A stretch of DNA of 64,000 bases from assembly GCA_964576925.1 (NCBI GenBank), contig CAZNWJ010000001.1, forward strand, positions 372,001 to 436,000. The letters are read 5' to 3'. Source of the DNA: JADJGC01 sp964576925 (GTDB taxonomy: Bacteria; Zixibacteria; MSB-5A5; CAIYYT01). The stretch's first letter is position 1, and each line of letters begins with the position of its first letter. Both the position numbers and the translations under genes were made by a program. Under the pieces are notes generated by a model. The model did not search any database. It saw only the letters and a list, made by a program, of their open reading frames with translations, and had not been told where the DNA came from. Of the stretch, positions 9,531 through 18,973 are shown piece by piece.

Positions 9531-12218
9531 ATGCTTAACGACGATCGCCCTGACCCGCAGCAGCTCCTGCAATCGCTGCAGGCACTGGAATCGCGCGACT
9601 CCGCCGGCAAACTCCACATCTTCTTCGGAATGTCCGCCGGCGTCGGCAAGACTTACGCGATGCTGAAAGCCGCACAGGAGCTTCTCGCAGAAGGCGTGGA
9701 TGTTGTCATCGGCGTTGTTGAAACGCACGGTCGCGCCGAGACCGAGGCGCTTCTGGTGGGGCTGCCAGTGATCGCGCGGCGCACGGGCGAGTACCGCGGA
9801 GTGGCGATTTCTGAGATGGATCTCGATGCGATCCTTGCCCGGCGACCACAATGTGTGCTGATCGATGAACTCGCTCATACCAATGCCCCGGGATCGCGCC
9901 ATCCCAAGCGGTATCAGGATGTCTTGGAACTGCTTGAAGCCGGAATTGATGTCTGCACCACGCTCAACGTGCAACATCTCGAAAGCCAGATTGATGTCGT
10001 CCTGCGCGTAACCGGTGTCAGGGTTCGCGAAACTGTACCCGACTCGGTGCTCGGTCGCGCCGATCAAATCACCATCATTGACATCGCTCCCACTGAACTC
10101 ATCGAGCGCCTGAACGAAGGCAAAGTCTATCTGGATGAGCAAGCCAGGGCCGCCCGCGAGAATTTCTTCAAGGAAGAGTCGCTGACGGCATTGCGCGAAC
10201 TGGCGCTGCGACTCACCGCCGAGCACGTTGAGGGCAAGTTGGAGGAGATTCGCCAGGGCTCTTTGATCAGCGCGCGCTGGAACACAACCGAGCGACTGTT
10301 GGTAGCCGTAAGCCACAGCCCACACTCGGAAACCTTGATTCGTGCTACGCGCCGACATGCTTCGGCAATGCGCGCTCCGTGGATTGCGCTCAATGTCGAG
10401 ACTGGCACAGCTCTGGCGCCGTCCGATCAGGAACGATTGTCGAAAAATCTCAAACTGGCTCAAGAACTCGGGGCAGAGGTGATTACTACAGCCGACACCG
10501 ATATCGTCAGCGCGATCGAACGCTTATCGCGTCAACGCGATGTCACCCAGATTATTGTCGGCCGGCCCACCCGGCGGTTCTGGCGCGATCTGATTTCCGG
10601 CGGTACGATTCTCGACCGCCTGGTGCGACGCAGCCACGATATCGATATTCATGTCATTCGCCCGCTCAGCGACCTCGCAACGGAACTCAAGACGCCGCTT
10701 CCCGAGGTCGTCAACCCGATCATCAGGCAACTTGCTGTCGTGATTCCGATCGTCGCAGCGCTGACCCTCGTCAGTTTCTTCCTGCAGGATATCATCGGCT
10801 ACCGCGCCGTCGGTTTCGTTTACCTGCTGGCCATTGTGCTGTTGGCAACCCGGGTGTCATTCTGGCCAATGATGGGGGCCGCCGCCTTGAGCGCGCTGAG
10901 CTGGAATTACCTGTTTATCCCGCCTCCCTATACATTTCACATCAACGCTCCCGAAGACATAATGATGTTCTGTGCCTACTTCGTCGTCGCCAGTATCAGC
11001 GGCTATCTGACGATGCGCACCGGCCGTCAGGACCGACTCCTGCGTCAGCGCGAGGTCCGCACGGAAGAACTCTACGATTTTGCGCGCGCTCTGATTGAAA
11101 TCGGCTCTCTTGAAGAACTCTCTGCGGAGGTCGACCGCCGGACACAACGGCTCTTTCAGTCGCGCTCACGAATCGTCGTGTGCCACCCGAATCGCAAGTC
11201 TTTGTTACGACCGGGGCCAGATCGGCAGATAGCGCTTGATGAAAACGAATGGGCGGTGGCGACCTGGGCATTCGAACACGGAAAGATTGCCGGTTGGAGC
11301 ACTGATACGCTCTCCCAGGCGCGTTGTCTGTGCTTGCCGTTGACCGCCGGCGAAGAGCGTCTTGGCGTCCTGGTTTTTCGGCCGATCGAACCGATTCCAC
11401 TGACACGCGATCAATTCGCCTTATTGATGGCCATCGGCCACCAGGCAGCCGGGGCCTGCGAGCGCGATCGTTTGCTCGTCGCGGCCCGACGCAGCGAAAT
11501 GCTGCAAGAATCCGAGCGCCTTCATCAAACCTTGCTCAATTCCATTTCGCATGAGTTGCGAACGCCGCTGACCTCGATTGTCGGCTCAACGCTGGCCCTG
11601 AAAGAGGATTCGAAATCTCAAGCCGATGGGACCCGGTCAGCGCTGCTGAAAGATATCACCGGCGCTGCCGACCGCCTAAATCACGTCATCAACAACCTGC
11701 TCAATATGTCCCGGCTGAATTCCGGGATGCTGCGATTGCAGAAGGAGTGGTTTGACTTTGGTGACCTGCTTACGGAAGTCATTTCCGAGAGTGCCGCCGT
11801 GATCAAAGATCACACGTTGAAAGTCGATTCGATACCGGAGACGATCCTCGTCGAAGGCGATTACTATCTTCTCAAGAACACGCTCGCCAATCTCTTGCGC
11901 AATTCGTGTCTCTATTCGTTGCCGGCATCCGAGATCGAAATCATCGTGCGCGCAACTGCCGATCGTATTGACATCGACATCAGGGACCAGGGTAAAGGAA
12001 TTGCGACAGAGGAGTTGCACAAGGTATTCGAGAAGTTCTACCGCCCGGTTGGCAGCCCCGCCGGTGGCATCGGCCTTGGCCTGTCGATCGCGCGCAGCAT
12101 TGTTGAGTTGCACGGCGGCACGATCACGGCGCTCAACCGCGAAGGCGGTGGGACGGTATTCTCGATTCGATTACCCTTGCGCACACCGCCGGCAGAACTT
12201 ATGGAATCACGGCAATGA
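9531..12218 (+). CDS. kdpD: Osmosensitive K+ channel histidine kinase KdpD
   Basis: 895 aa, almost the same length as the E. coli protein. Domains in order: the KdpD N-terminal domain with Walker A (GMSAGVGKTYAML, about residues 31-43) and Walker B-like VLIDELAHTNAPGSRH near 108; a universal-stress-protein-like domain (about 245-370); four membrane helices in a DUF4118 block (about 395-500); a GAF-like part; then HisKA with the phospho-acceptor His674 in SISHELRTPLTS, and an ATPase domain with DQGKGI and GGIGLGLSI. It senses K+ limitation and phosphorylates KdpE. The 3' end overlaps kdpE by 4 nt (ATGA). Confidence 0.97.
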   Translation: MLNDDRPDPQQLLQSLQALESRDSAGKLHIFFGMSAGVGKTYAMLKAAQELLAEGVDVVIGVVETHGRAETEALLVGLPVIARRTGEYRGVAISEMDLDAILARRPQCVLIDELAHTNAPGSRHPKRYQDVLELLEAGIDVCTTLNVQHLESQIDVVLRVTGVRVRETVPDSVLGRADQITIIDIAPTELIERLNEGKVYLDEQARAARENFFKEESLTALRELALRLTAEHVEGKLEEIRQGSLISARWNTTERLLVAVSHSPHSETLIRATRRHASAMRAPWIALNVETGTALAPSDQERLSKNLKLAQELGAEVITTADTDIVSAIERLSRQRDVTQIIVGRPTRRFWRDLISGGTILDRLVRRSHDIDIHVIRPLSDLATELKTPLPEVVNPIIRQLAVVIPIVAALTLVSFFLQDIIGYRAVGFVYLLAIVLLATRVSFWPMMGAAALSALSWNYLFIPPPYTFHINAPEDIMMFCAYFVVASISGYLTMRTGRQDRLLRQREVRTEELYDFARALIEIGSLEELSAEVDRRTQRLFQSRSRIVVCHPNRKSLLRPGPDRQIALDENEWAVATWAFEHGKIAGWSTDTLSQARCLCLPLTAGEERLGVLVFRPIEPIPLTRDQFALLMAIGHQAAGACERDRLLVAARRSEMLQESERLHQTLLNSISHELRTPLTSIVGSTLALKEDSKSQADGTRSALLKDITGAADRLNHVINNLLNMSRLNSGMLRLQKEWFDFGDLLTEVISESAAVIKDHTLKVDSIPETILVEGDYYLLKNTLANLLRNSCLYSLPASEIEIIVRATADRIDIDIRDQGKGIATEELHKVFEKFYRPVGSPAGGIGLGLSIARSIVELHGGTITALNREGGGTVFSIRLPLRTPPAELMESRQ

Positions 12219-12904
12219 GCGACGGCAAGACGATCCTGATCATTGAAGATGAAGCGGCGATTCGCAAGCTGCTTCGCATTTGCCTGGAACCGGAGGGTTA
12301 CAAGGTACGAGAGGCAGCCGGCGGCGCCGACGGCGTTTTGCTGGCGGCGCAAGCCCGCCCTGATCTGGTGATTCTCGATCTCGGATTGCCGGACATCGAC
12401 GGCATTGAGGTCGTGCGGCGAATCCGGGAATGGTCGCCCGTGCCGATAATTGTGCTCACGGTTCGCGATACCGAGCAGGACAAAGTCGGCGCGCTTGATA
12501 ACGGAGCCGATGACTACCTGACCAAGCCATTTAGTACGGCCGAATTGCTCGCTCGGGTTCGGGTCGCACTCCGTCACGCCCAGCCGGCAGAGAACGAATC
12601 GGTCGTCAGGTCGGGCCCGCTTGTGGTCGACTTGGCATCCAGGGTTGTCACCGTTCACAACACCGAAATTCGGCTGACTTCAACCGAGTACAATCTCTTG
12701 CGCCTGCTTGCCCGGCACGTCGGCAAGGTCGTAACCCACTCGCAAATTCTCCGGGATGTTTGGGGACCGACCGCCGTCGAGCAACGGCAGTATCTGCGCG
12801 TCTACTTTGGCCAATTACGCCGCAAACTTCGCGTGAATCCGAAAGATCCTGATTTCATTATTACAGAACCCGGGATCGGTTATCGCTTGCGCCTGATCGA
12901 ATGA
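12215..12904 (+). CDS. kdpE: Response regulator KdpE
   Basis: 229 aa. The N-terminal receiver domain has the acidic pair (EDE), the phosphorylation site Asp55 in LVILDLGLPDIDG and the conserved Lys in YLTKPF. The C-terminal domain is an OmpR/PhoB winged helix (LTSTEYNLLRLLARHVGKVV, ending in GIGYRL). It activates kdp transcription when phosphorylated by KdpD. The start codon overlaps the kdpD stop, so the two proteins are probably made in a coupled way. It is the last gene of the operon; no strong terminator hairpin is evident after it. Confidence 0.96.
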   Translation: MSDGKTILIIEDEAAIRKLLRICLEPEGYKVREAAGGADGVLLAAQARPDLVILDLGLPDIDGIEVVRRIREWSPVPIIVLTVRDTEQDKVGALDNGADDYLTKPFSTAELLARVRVALRHAQPAENESVVRSGPLVVDLASRVVTVHNTEIRLTSTEYNLLRLLARHVGKVVTHSQILRDVWGPTAVEQRQYLRVYFGQLRRKLRVNPKDPDFIITEPGIGYRLRLIE

Positions 12905-12971
12905 TTTGGCAGGAGTACTTTGAAACAGTTAAGCGTCTATCGGCGGCTGCTTCTCGGTTGAAGCTTACTTA

Positions 12972-13042
12972 CTGGGACACAGGGATTCGAACCCCGAATA
13001 ACTGATCCAGAGTCAGCTGTGATACCATTTCACCATGTCCCA
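12972..13042 (-). tRNA. tRNA-Gln (anticodon CUG)
   Basis: On the minus strand the cloverleaf closes: acceptor TGGGACA pairs with TGTCCCA. The D stem is GTGA/TCAC. The anticodon stem GCTGA/TCAGT carries the loop CTCTGGA, with CTG at positions 34-36. The T arm is CGGGG TTCGAAT CCCTG. The U1-A72 pair and discriminator G fit tRNA-Gln. CCA is not encoded. Confidence 0.93.
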
Positions 13043-13175
13043 GGCGGACTTGTCTGCTGAATATATCGGCCGCCCTCGGCGCTGTCAACAGCTTTAATGT
13101 CGGCCTTGCAGTCGCCGATTACGGCAAAACTACGCCTTCGTCGTTACGAAACACGGTCGCGGGCGTCCCATAGTA

Positions 13176-14339
13176 CTATGCTGTTCGCAGCGAGTCGACA
13201 ATCTGCAGTCGTGAAGCGCGGACCGCCGGCAAGAACCCGCCTACAAATCCCATTATGATCGCGAAGGCCAGCGCGATAATGACCGTTGGGCCGTTCAGGC
13301 TGAAGTTAAACGCCAATTCAGAGAAAGTGTTGAAATTCACCGTCGAGACTTCGACAAAACGAAGGAAACTGGCGCCGACAAGTCCAACAAGTCCGCCGAT
13401 CAGCGATATCAGGAAGGCCTCGAATAAGAACGCAAGCAAGATGCTCAAACGACTGAATCCCAATGACCGCAATGTCCCAATTTCCTTCGTCCGGTTGGCG
13501 ACCGCAGCATACATTGTAATCATCGCACCAACTACGGCGCCGAAACTGAAGATCACGCAGATCGCCACACCCACAAACATGATAAAGGTCGTGGTGGCTT
13601 GCGACTGCGCCGCATAGTACTCCTTCTCCGGCTTTGCCTCCAGCTGAAGTCGAACGTCGCCCTCGATCCGCGACTGCACGGTCGCCAGAGTCGACGGATC
13701 GGCCAGTTTCATCGTCAGTGAGGAATAGACCGGACGTCGAAACGCGGCCATCATTTGCTCGCTATCTCCCCAGATCTCCGAATCGAACGCCGAGCCGGAG
13801 GCATCAATTACCCCGACTACTGTCCATTCGCGCGAGCCAAAGCGGACTTGCCCACCAAGCTGACAGTTCTTGAAGCGGCTGGCTATTGATTTGCCCGCGA
13901 CGATCTCCGCCGTACCCGGCTTGAACATCCGGCCTTCGGTGATCTTGATGTCGGGTCTCATTTCGAGCGATTTCTCGGTGACACCGCGGACAGTCACATT
14001 CGATGTCGCCTCGCCTTCAAGCTTGTCCAGACTGATCAACACATAGAGCTCATTGGTAAAAAGCGGTTTGCCGTCGCTGCCTGATTTGATCTCGGGAAAC
14101 GTCGAGACGATGTCGGCCTGCTCGCGCATGATAATCGATGTTACTTCAGATTGGGACGCCTTACGAATAATCACCACATTGTCGTCGGCGCCGGTGGCCA
14201 CCATTGTGGCGAAGAGACCGTGCGCAAGCATCAGGACGGCCGCGAAGACGAAGACCACCAGGGCAACGCCGAGAATGGTCAGGCCCGAAGTTACTTTATG
14301 CTTGGTGATATTTCTGATCGTGTAGCTTGCTGGAATCAT
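13176..14339 (-). CDS. ABC transporter permease, FtsX/MacB type (second of two)
   Basis: The start at 14339 (MIPASYTIRNITKHKVTSGL) matches the typical N-terminus of FtsX-like permeases; the open frame extends further upstream but without family resemblance. The protein (387 aa) has one N-terminal membrane helix (about 19-45), a large periplasmic MacB_PCD-like domain, and three C-terminal helices with the FtsX motif (RTKEIGTLRSLGFSRLSI). It is the last gene of an adaptor-ATPase-permease-permease operon, 11 nt after the first permease. The two permeases probably form a heterodimer driven by the encoded ATPase. Export of a lipophilic or peptide substrate is inferred from the family; the substrate is unknown. 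Confidence 0.88.
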   Translation of the reverse strand: MIPASYTIRNITKHKVTSGLTILGVALVVFVFAAVLMLAHGLFATMVATGADDNVVIIRKASQSEVTSIIMREQADIVSTFPEIKSGSDGKPLFTNELYVLISLDKLEGEATSNVTVRGVTEKSLEMRPDIKITEGRMFKPGTAEIVAGKSIASRFKNCQLGGQVRFGSREWTVVGVIDASGSAFDSEIWGDSEQMMAAFRRPVYSSLTMKLADPSTLATVQSRIEGDVRLQLEAKPEKEYYAAQSQATTTFIMFVGVAICVIFSFGAVVGAMITMYAAVANRTKEIGTLRSLGFSRLSILLAFLFEAFLISLIGGLVGLVGASFLRFVEVSTVNFNTFSELAFNFSLNGPTVIIALAFAIIMGFVGGFLPAVRASRLQIVDSLRTA

Positions 14340-14350
14340 TGTTTGCCTCA

Positions 14351-15505
14351 CTAATCCACGACCCGGAGTCCGTCGACTATTCGAGTGCGCATTGCCTTTA
14401 GAACTGGAAACGCTGATGCAATCAATCCGATCGCGATCGCCAACGATACGACCAGTATCCAAGTCAGCGGCTGAATTTTGAACACCGGGAACCAGGCGCT
14501 GAGCCCGGCTTTGAGGAGGTTGACGATCGCAGCCAGAAGCCCAAGTCCCACCACTCCGCCCACCAAGGAAATCAATATCGCCTCGCCGGAGATCATTCCC
14601 CAAAGATGATAAACCTGGAAACCCATCGATTTCATGAAGGCGTGCTCCGACCGGCGTTCTCTGGCCGTCATCGCCATCGTGTTGATTAGTACCATGAGGA
14701 TGACGCCGATGATTAGCCAGGACATGACCGTTAGGAGCAGCAGGATGGCGCCCGACATCGAGACAAAGCTCATTTGGAAAGCCTTCTCGGTTTCTGTCAG
14801 CGTTTCTGCCGACGAATTCTTGAAGTGGGCATCGACGGCAGCGGAGACTTCGGCGGCTTTCGAAGGATCTGTAAGTTGGAGGCCATACCAGCCAACTTCC
14901 CCGGCGCGTCCCGGCATTTGTTTCTTCATCGTCTCGTCGATGTAGTCCCAACGCATGAACCAGGTCGATTCATCGATGGTTTGATCTCTGCCGGTATAAA
15001 TCCCGACGATGTCAAAATCCCAGTCACCCGGGTAAATCGTACCGACCAGTGTTACTCGCTCGCCCACCGTCCAATTGAAGCGGTCGGCCAGCTTCTTGCC
15101 GACGATGACGCCCTTGATGTTGGAATTAAAGGCTTCAAGAACATCCGGCGAGATGACGAATTCGGGAAACATTGAAAAGTAATTGTCTCGCTCGACCGCG
15201 AATTGAGCAAAGAAGTCCTTGGGATCGACATAGTACCCGCCAAACCAATTCGCATAGGTGACCTGCTTGACACCGTCAACCTTCGCGATTTGGTCCCTGT
15301 ACGCGAGTGGCAGCGTGAAGGTAATGGAGATCGAACTACGCGTCACCAAGCGGTCGGGTGAGGATGCTTCAACTCCCGCATACCAGGCATCAATCACGGT
15401 GCGAATCAGGCCAAACGCCATCACCGCGACGGCCAATCCGATGATGGTCAGCGTCGTCCGCAGTTTGTGGCGCATCGTGTTGCGAAATATCAGCTTCATC
15501 AACAT
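14351..15505 (-). CDS. ABC transporter permease, FtsX/MacB type (first of two)
   Basis: 384 aa. The layout is the same as in the neighbouring permease: a membrane helix near residues 17-40, a periplasmic domain of about 200 residues, and three C-terminal helices. It has the conserved coupling segment MAMTARERRSEHAFMKSMGF before the penultimate helices. It lies 3 nt downstream of the ATPase gene and 11 nt upstream of the second permease, all on the minus strand, so a single operon is very likely. The divergence between the two permeases suggests a heterodimeric channel. Confidence 0.88.
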   Translation of the reverse strand: MLMKLIFRNTMRHKLRTTLTIIGLAVAVMAFGLIRTVIDAWYAGVEASSPDRLVTRSSISITFTLPLAYRDQIAKVDGVKQVTYANWFGGYYVDPKDFFAQFAVERDNYFSMFPEFVISPDVLEAFNSNIKGVIVGKKLADRFNWTVGERVTLVGTIYPGDWDFDIVGIYTGRDQTIDESTWFMRWDYIDETMKKQMPGRAGEVGWYGLQLTDPSKAAEVSAAVDAHFKNSSAETLTETEKAFQMSFVSMSGAILLLLTVMSWLIIGVILMVLINTMAMTARERRSEHAFMKSMGFQVYHLWGMISGEAILISLVGGVVGLGLLAAIVNLLKAGLSAWFPVFKIQPLTWILVVSLAIAIGLIASAFPVLKAMRTRIVDGLRVVD

Positions 15506-15508
15506 AGT

Positions 15509-16183
15509 CTACGCCAGCTCGCCTTTGTCGAGATTGCGAATCAACTCGGCCTTGTCAGCCGCGCGCGGATCATGTGTCACCATGATGATCGTTTTATTGA
15601 ATTCCTTGTTCAGCCGCGTCAGCAGGGTCATGATCTCTTCCGCCGAGTGTTTATCAAGGTCGCCGGTCGGCTCGTCCGCGAGCAGCAGAGTCGGATCAGT
15701 CACAATTGCTCGCGCGATAGCGACCCGCTGTTCCTGGCCGCCGGAAAGCTGGCGCGGATAGTGATCGATGCGCTCGCCCAGGCCGACGATTTGCAGGGCC
15801 GTCTCGACGCGCTTGCGGCGATCCGCCTTGGACAACTTGTAGAGCAGCAGCGGCAATTCAACGTTTTCGTAGGCCGTCAGTACCGGAAGCAGATTGTAGA
15901 ACTGAAACACCAAGCCGATATGATGCGAACGCCATTTCGCCAATTGCCCCTGGCTCAACTTGGCAATATTCTCTCCCGCCACAACCAAGTCGCCGCCGGT
16001 CGGCTGATCGATCCCCGAGAGCAGGTTCAAGAGTGTCGTTTTGCCGGAGCCGGAGGGCCCCATCAAGGCCAGAAACTGGCCGCTGGGAATATCAAAACTG
16101 ATGTTGCGCAAGACGGGTATCTCCAGCGAGTCGCGATAGTACGACTTGGAAACATTGCGCACCTGTACTAAGGTCTCTGCCAT
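15509..16183 (-). CDS. ABC transporter ATP-binding protein, LolD/MacB type
   Basis: 224 aa, the usual size for a stand-alone ATPase of the MacB/LolD class. Visible motifs are Walker A GPSGSGKTT (about residues 41-49), the Q-loop VFQFYNLLP, the signature LSGGQEQRVAIARA, Walker B LLLADEPTGDLD and the H-loop VTHD. It energises the two FtsX-type permeases encoded directly downstream and is preceded by a periplasmic adaptor gene after 17 nt. The substrate is not evident from the ATPase. Confidence 0.93.
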   Translation of the reverse strand: MAETLVQVRNVSKSYYRDSLEIPVLRNISFDIPSGQFLALMGPSGSGKTTLLNLLSGIDQPTGGDLVVAGENIAKLSQGQLAKWRSHHIGLVFQFYNLLPVLTAYENVELPLLLYKLSKADRRKRVETALQIVGLGERIDHYPRQLSGGQEQRVAIARAIVTDPTLLLADEPTGDLDKHSAEEIMTLLTRLNKEFNKTIIMVTHDPRAADKAELIRNLDKGELA

Positions 16184-16200
16184 GCTGGTCCTTTATCTTC

Positions 16201-17397
16201 CTATTGTGATATTTCAATCTTGTCGCCTAGTTTCATACCACCGGGAGGTGAGATAACAACCTGATCGCCGACCGCGACGCCTGACACAATCTCCGTAAAG
16301 GTGCCGAGTTCCCGACCAACCTGCACCGCCACTTCCTGCACCTGTTCACCGGCAGTTTTGAATACTACGGGACGCCCCTCACGATTAGTAACAGCTGTCT
16401 TCGGAACGGCAATGACCGCCTGCTGGGGCGTGGTCTCAGCGGCCGCTTTCTCCGGCAGGAAATTGACCCGCGCCGACATCTCGGGAAGCACCTTGTCATC
16501 GATCTGCTGAAACGCAATCTTGGTCATCACTGTGGCTCGCGAGCGGTCCGCTGTCGGCACGATCTTCTTGACCCGGCCCGGGTAGCGAATCCCCGGATAG
16601 GCGTCGAGAATGATTTCGCACGGCGCTCCGACTTTCACCTTATAGATGTTGGACTCGGAGACGTCCGCCTCAACTTCAAGAGAATTCATATCCGCAAGCG
16701 TAACCACCGCTCCGCGCGATGATCCCGCGGACGAAAACGGCGCAACCATTTCGCCGACATCCGCGTCCTTTGAAAGCACCGTGCCATCAAACGGAGCCCG
16801 GATAATAGTGTTCTCCACGGCTACCTCGGCATATTGCACACCCGCTTGCGCCACCTCTACCGAGGCGGCTGCTCGATCGTAGTAAGCCTTCATTTCGTCG
16901 ACTATGTCCTGCGTAGTTGCACCGGTCATGATCAGCTGGTTCGCCCGATTGAGTTTGATCGCGGCGTCGGTCGAATCCGCGCGTGCCATTACCAGATTGG
17001 CCCGCATTCGCTCCAGATCGGCCTTGACGTCATCGTTTTCGAGGATCGCCAGGACTTGCCCAGCTTGCACCACATCCCCCTCTTCGACATTCAGAGTCTC
17101 AAGTCGGCCTGTTGCCTTTGATGCTACCGCGGCTTTGACCTGCGCCACTACATAGCCCGTGGCCACAAGTTCTGCTTGCGCCTCGGTTCCGGTCAGAAGT
17201 TGTGCGCTGGCAATCCGCACCTTGGTCGCCGGCGTTATCTCTTGAATTCCGACTTTATAGGCCAAGTATATCACAACCGGGACCAATAACCAAAGCAAAT
17301 TCAACCACTTCCGGCCACTGCGAGGGGATCCGGACTTGGAAGACTTGTCGATTTTGAGTGCCGAAAGATCGGCGTTGCTGGCGTTGAACTCACTCAT
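16201..17397 (-). CDS. Periplasmic adaptor (membrane fusion) protein, MacA/HlyD type
   Basis: 398 aa. A short cytosolic N-terminus is followed by one membrane anchor (about residues 31-48). Next comes the split lipoyl domain (VASKATGRLETLNVEEGDVV and ENTIIRAPFDGTVLSKDADV), separated by an alpha-helical hairpin rich in Ala and charged residues (about 125-190). Beta-barrel and membrane-proximal domains close the protein. It is the first gene of the four-gene export operon; such adaptors link the inner-membrane ABC transporter to an outer-membrane channel. No TolC-like gene is present in the window, so that component must be encoded elsewhere. Confidence 0.9.
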   Translation of the reverse strand: MSEFNASNADLSALKIDKSSKSGSPRSGRKWLNLLWLLVPVVIYLAYKVGIQEITPATKVRIASAQLLTGTEAQAELVATGYVVAQVKAAVASKATGRLETLNVEEGDVVQAGQVLAILENDDVKADLERMRANLVMARADSTDAAIKLNRANQLIMTGATTQDIVDEMKAYYDRAAASVEVAQAGVQYAEVAVENTIIRAPFDGTVLSKDADVGEMVAPFSSAGSSRGAVVTLADMNSLEVEADVSESNIYKVKVGAPCEIILDAYPGIRYPGRVKKIVPTADRSRATVMTKIAFQQIDDKVLPEMSARVNFLPEKAAAETTPQQAVIAVPKTAVTNREGRPVVFKTAGEQVQEVAVQVGRELGTFTEIVSGVAVGDQVVISPPGGMKLGDKIEISQ

Positions 17398-17411
17398 GAA
17401 TTATTGCCCTG

Positions 17412-17440
17412 CAATAAATGTCCGGCCGCTACCGTGTCAA
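17412..17440 (-). promoter_or_regulatory. Putative promoter of the MacAB-like operon
   Basis: On the minus strand, TTGACA (17435-17440), a 17-nt spacer and a weak TTATTG -10 (17412-17417) lie just upstream of the adaptor start. The -35 is perfect and the -10 is poor. The rest of the 336-nt gap up to 17733 shows nothing else I can support. Confidence 0.35.
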
Positions 17441-17733
17441 TCATTTCCGTAACCCCGACAGCAGCAGAAATTGTCATAGTATAAACTCGTTCTAACCGAA
17501 AAGGTTGCGCCAAATCCAACTTTTTTGTGAAATGGTTCCCAATCTCCGCCCCGTAGCTTGGAACAGCTCAAGGAGCCTTTCTGGTCAACACTCAAAGTGG
17601 ATTCCAATCTAAGCGCTTGCCTCTGAACAAATTCAAGCCGAGGACATGCCGGCATAACCAACGGCATCTTCTCTGAAGTGGTATTTCACAATTGGCTCAT
17701 ATTGCCGTAATATTAACGTAGAAGGAGAACACC

Positions 17734-18615
17734 ATGAAACTGCAAAGAGCGCTTGCGGCCCTCGTCTTTATTTTCTCCATACCACTCCTTCAATGTAATA
17801 AAGACGACGATGATCGCGACCCCATTGTCGAGATGGAAGAACCATTCAATCTCGACTATTACCAGACTGCCCACGTCAGAGACGAAGGGCTGGCAATCAC
17901 GTTTACTGGAACAACCGTGGACCTGCGCGACCCGACACACCCGGAGTACTTCTTTCCGGGGTACGCCGAAGCGACTTTCAAACTCAATCAAGGCGGTATC
18001 CCTGAACAATTGCTGACTCTTGGGATAACCGGGGCACCGTCTGAAGAAGACTGTACCCGCCACCGGGTGTTCTGGAACGGATATTACTTTGAACTGCGTT
18101 CGCTCTACCCTGATCCCATGATTCAGCCGGCCCATCGACAAGCCACTCCGCCGATGCCGCCGACCAGAGCGGGTTTGAAAATCACTCGCTCCGCTCCACC
18201 TGATTCGCTTACTGGAACGGTGATCTTCACGGACTTCTTCTCCGGGCTGCCGCACGACGAGTATGACCTGGTAGACGCGGTTATTGGCAGCGACACACTG
18301 ATTTTAAGTGTCGAGTACGGTGGTGGCTGCAAGAATCACTATTTCTTCTTGTACATGGCGCCGGGGGCATTTGCCGAATCAAATCCGGTTCAGGCGAATC
18401 TCTATCTTCGACACTACAAGAACGATGATAATTGCCGCGGCGCCGAATGCGACGGTGGGCGTTGCTGGGTAAGCAAACGCCTGCGTTTCGATCTTACGCC
18501 GATCCGCGAGTTGCACGAGCAAGCCTACGGCACCAGCGGCCCGATCATTCTCAATTTGTTCAAGTACTTTGACAATGAGCCCGGTGAGAAACTCACGCTC
18601 ACCTACGGCGAGTAA
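17734..18615 (+). CDS. Hypothetical lipoprotein-like secreted protein
   Basis: 293 aa, with an AAGGAG ribosome-binding site. The N-terminus is a signal peptide (ALAALVFIFSIPLLQC) with a Cys at residue 22, followed by an acidic run (NKDDDDRDP), which looks like a lipoprotein with an unusual Gln at -1. The mature part contains six Cys residues and no domain I recognise. It stands alone between the export operon and a repeat array, and composition is similar to its neighbours. Function unknown. Confidence 0.7.
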   Translation: MKLQRALAALVFIFSIPLLQCNKDDDDRDPIVEMEEPFNLDYYQTAHVRDEGLAITFTGTTVDLRDPTHPEYFFPGYAEATFKLNQGGIPEQLLTLGITGAPSEEDCTRHRVFWNGYYFELRSLYPDPMIQPAHRQATPPMPPTRAGLKITRSAPPDSLTGTVIFTDFFSGLPHDEYDLVDAVIGSDTLILSVEYGGGCKNHYFFLYMAPGAFAESNPVQANLYLRHYKNDDNCRGAECDGGRCWVSKRLRFDLTPIRELHEQAYGTSGPIILNLFKYFDNEPGEKLTLTYGE

Positions 18616-18655
18616 GCGATTCCTTAACGGAGTTGCATCCGATGATTGGATGCCG

Positions 18656-18960
18656 TCATTGCGAGGAGCGAACGTCCCGTCATCACCAACTCCGCACACC
18701 TCCGCGACGAAGCAATCTTTCGTAGGTCAGGATCCCCGCGATCCTGACGTCCACTTCATTCGTCGGATGATGATGTCATTGCGAGGAGCGAACGTCCCGT
18801 CATCACCAACTCCGCACACCTCCGCGACGAAGCAATCTTTCGTAGGTCAGGATCCCCGCGATCCTGACGTTCACTTCATTCGTCGGATGATGATGTCATT
18901 GCGAGGAGCGAACACGCCCCCATTGTCAACTCTGCGCGCTGCCGCGACGAAGCAATCTGG
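18656..18960. repeat. Tandem array of a 120-bp composite palindromic repeat (2.5 copies)
   Basis: Copies start at 18656, 18776 and 18896 with an exact 120-bp period. The first two differ at only about one position; the third diverges and stops after the first element. Each unit joins two palindromic elements: one with arms ATTGCGAGGAGCG and CGCGACGAAGCAAT, and a second, GTCAGGATC-CCCGC-GATCCTGAC. Because 120 is a multiple of three, the array is also open in one frame, which produces a false protein. Confidence 0.9.
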
Positions 18961-18973
18961 GTTTTCGTCGCCT

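Noticed and set aside
14340..14951. N-terminal extension of the second FtsX-type permease
   Set aside because: The extra 204 codons overlap the neighbouring permease gene in another frame and look nothing like a protein domain; MIPASYTIRN is the natural start.
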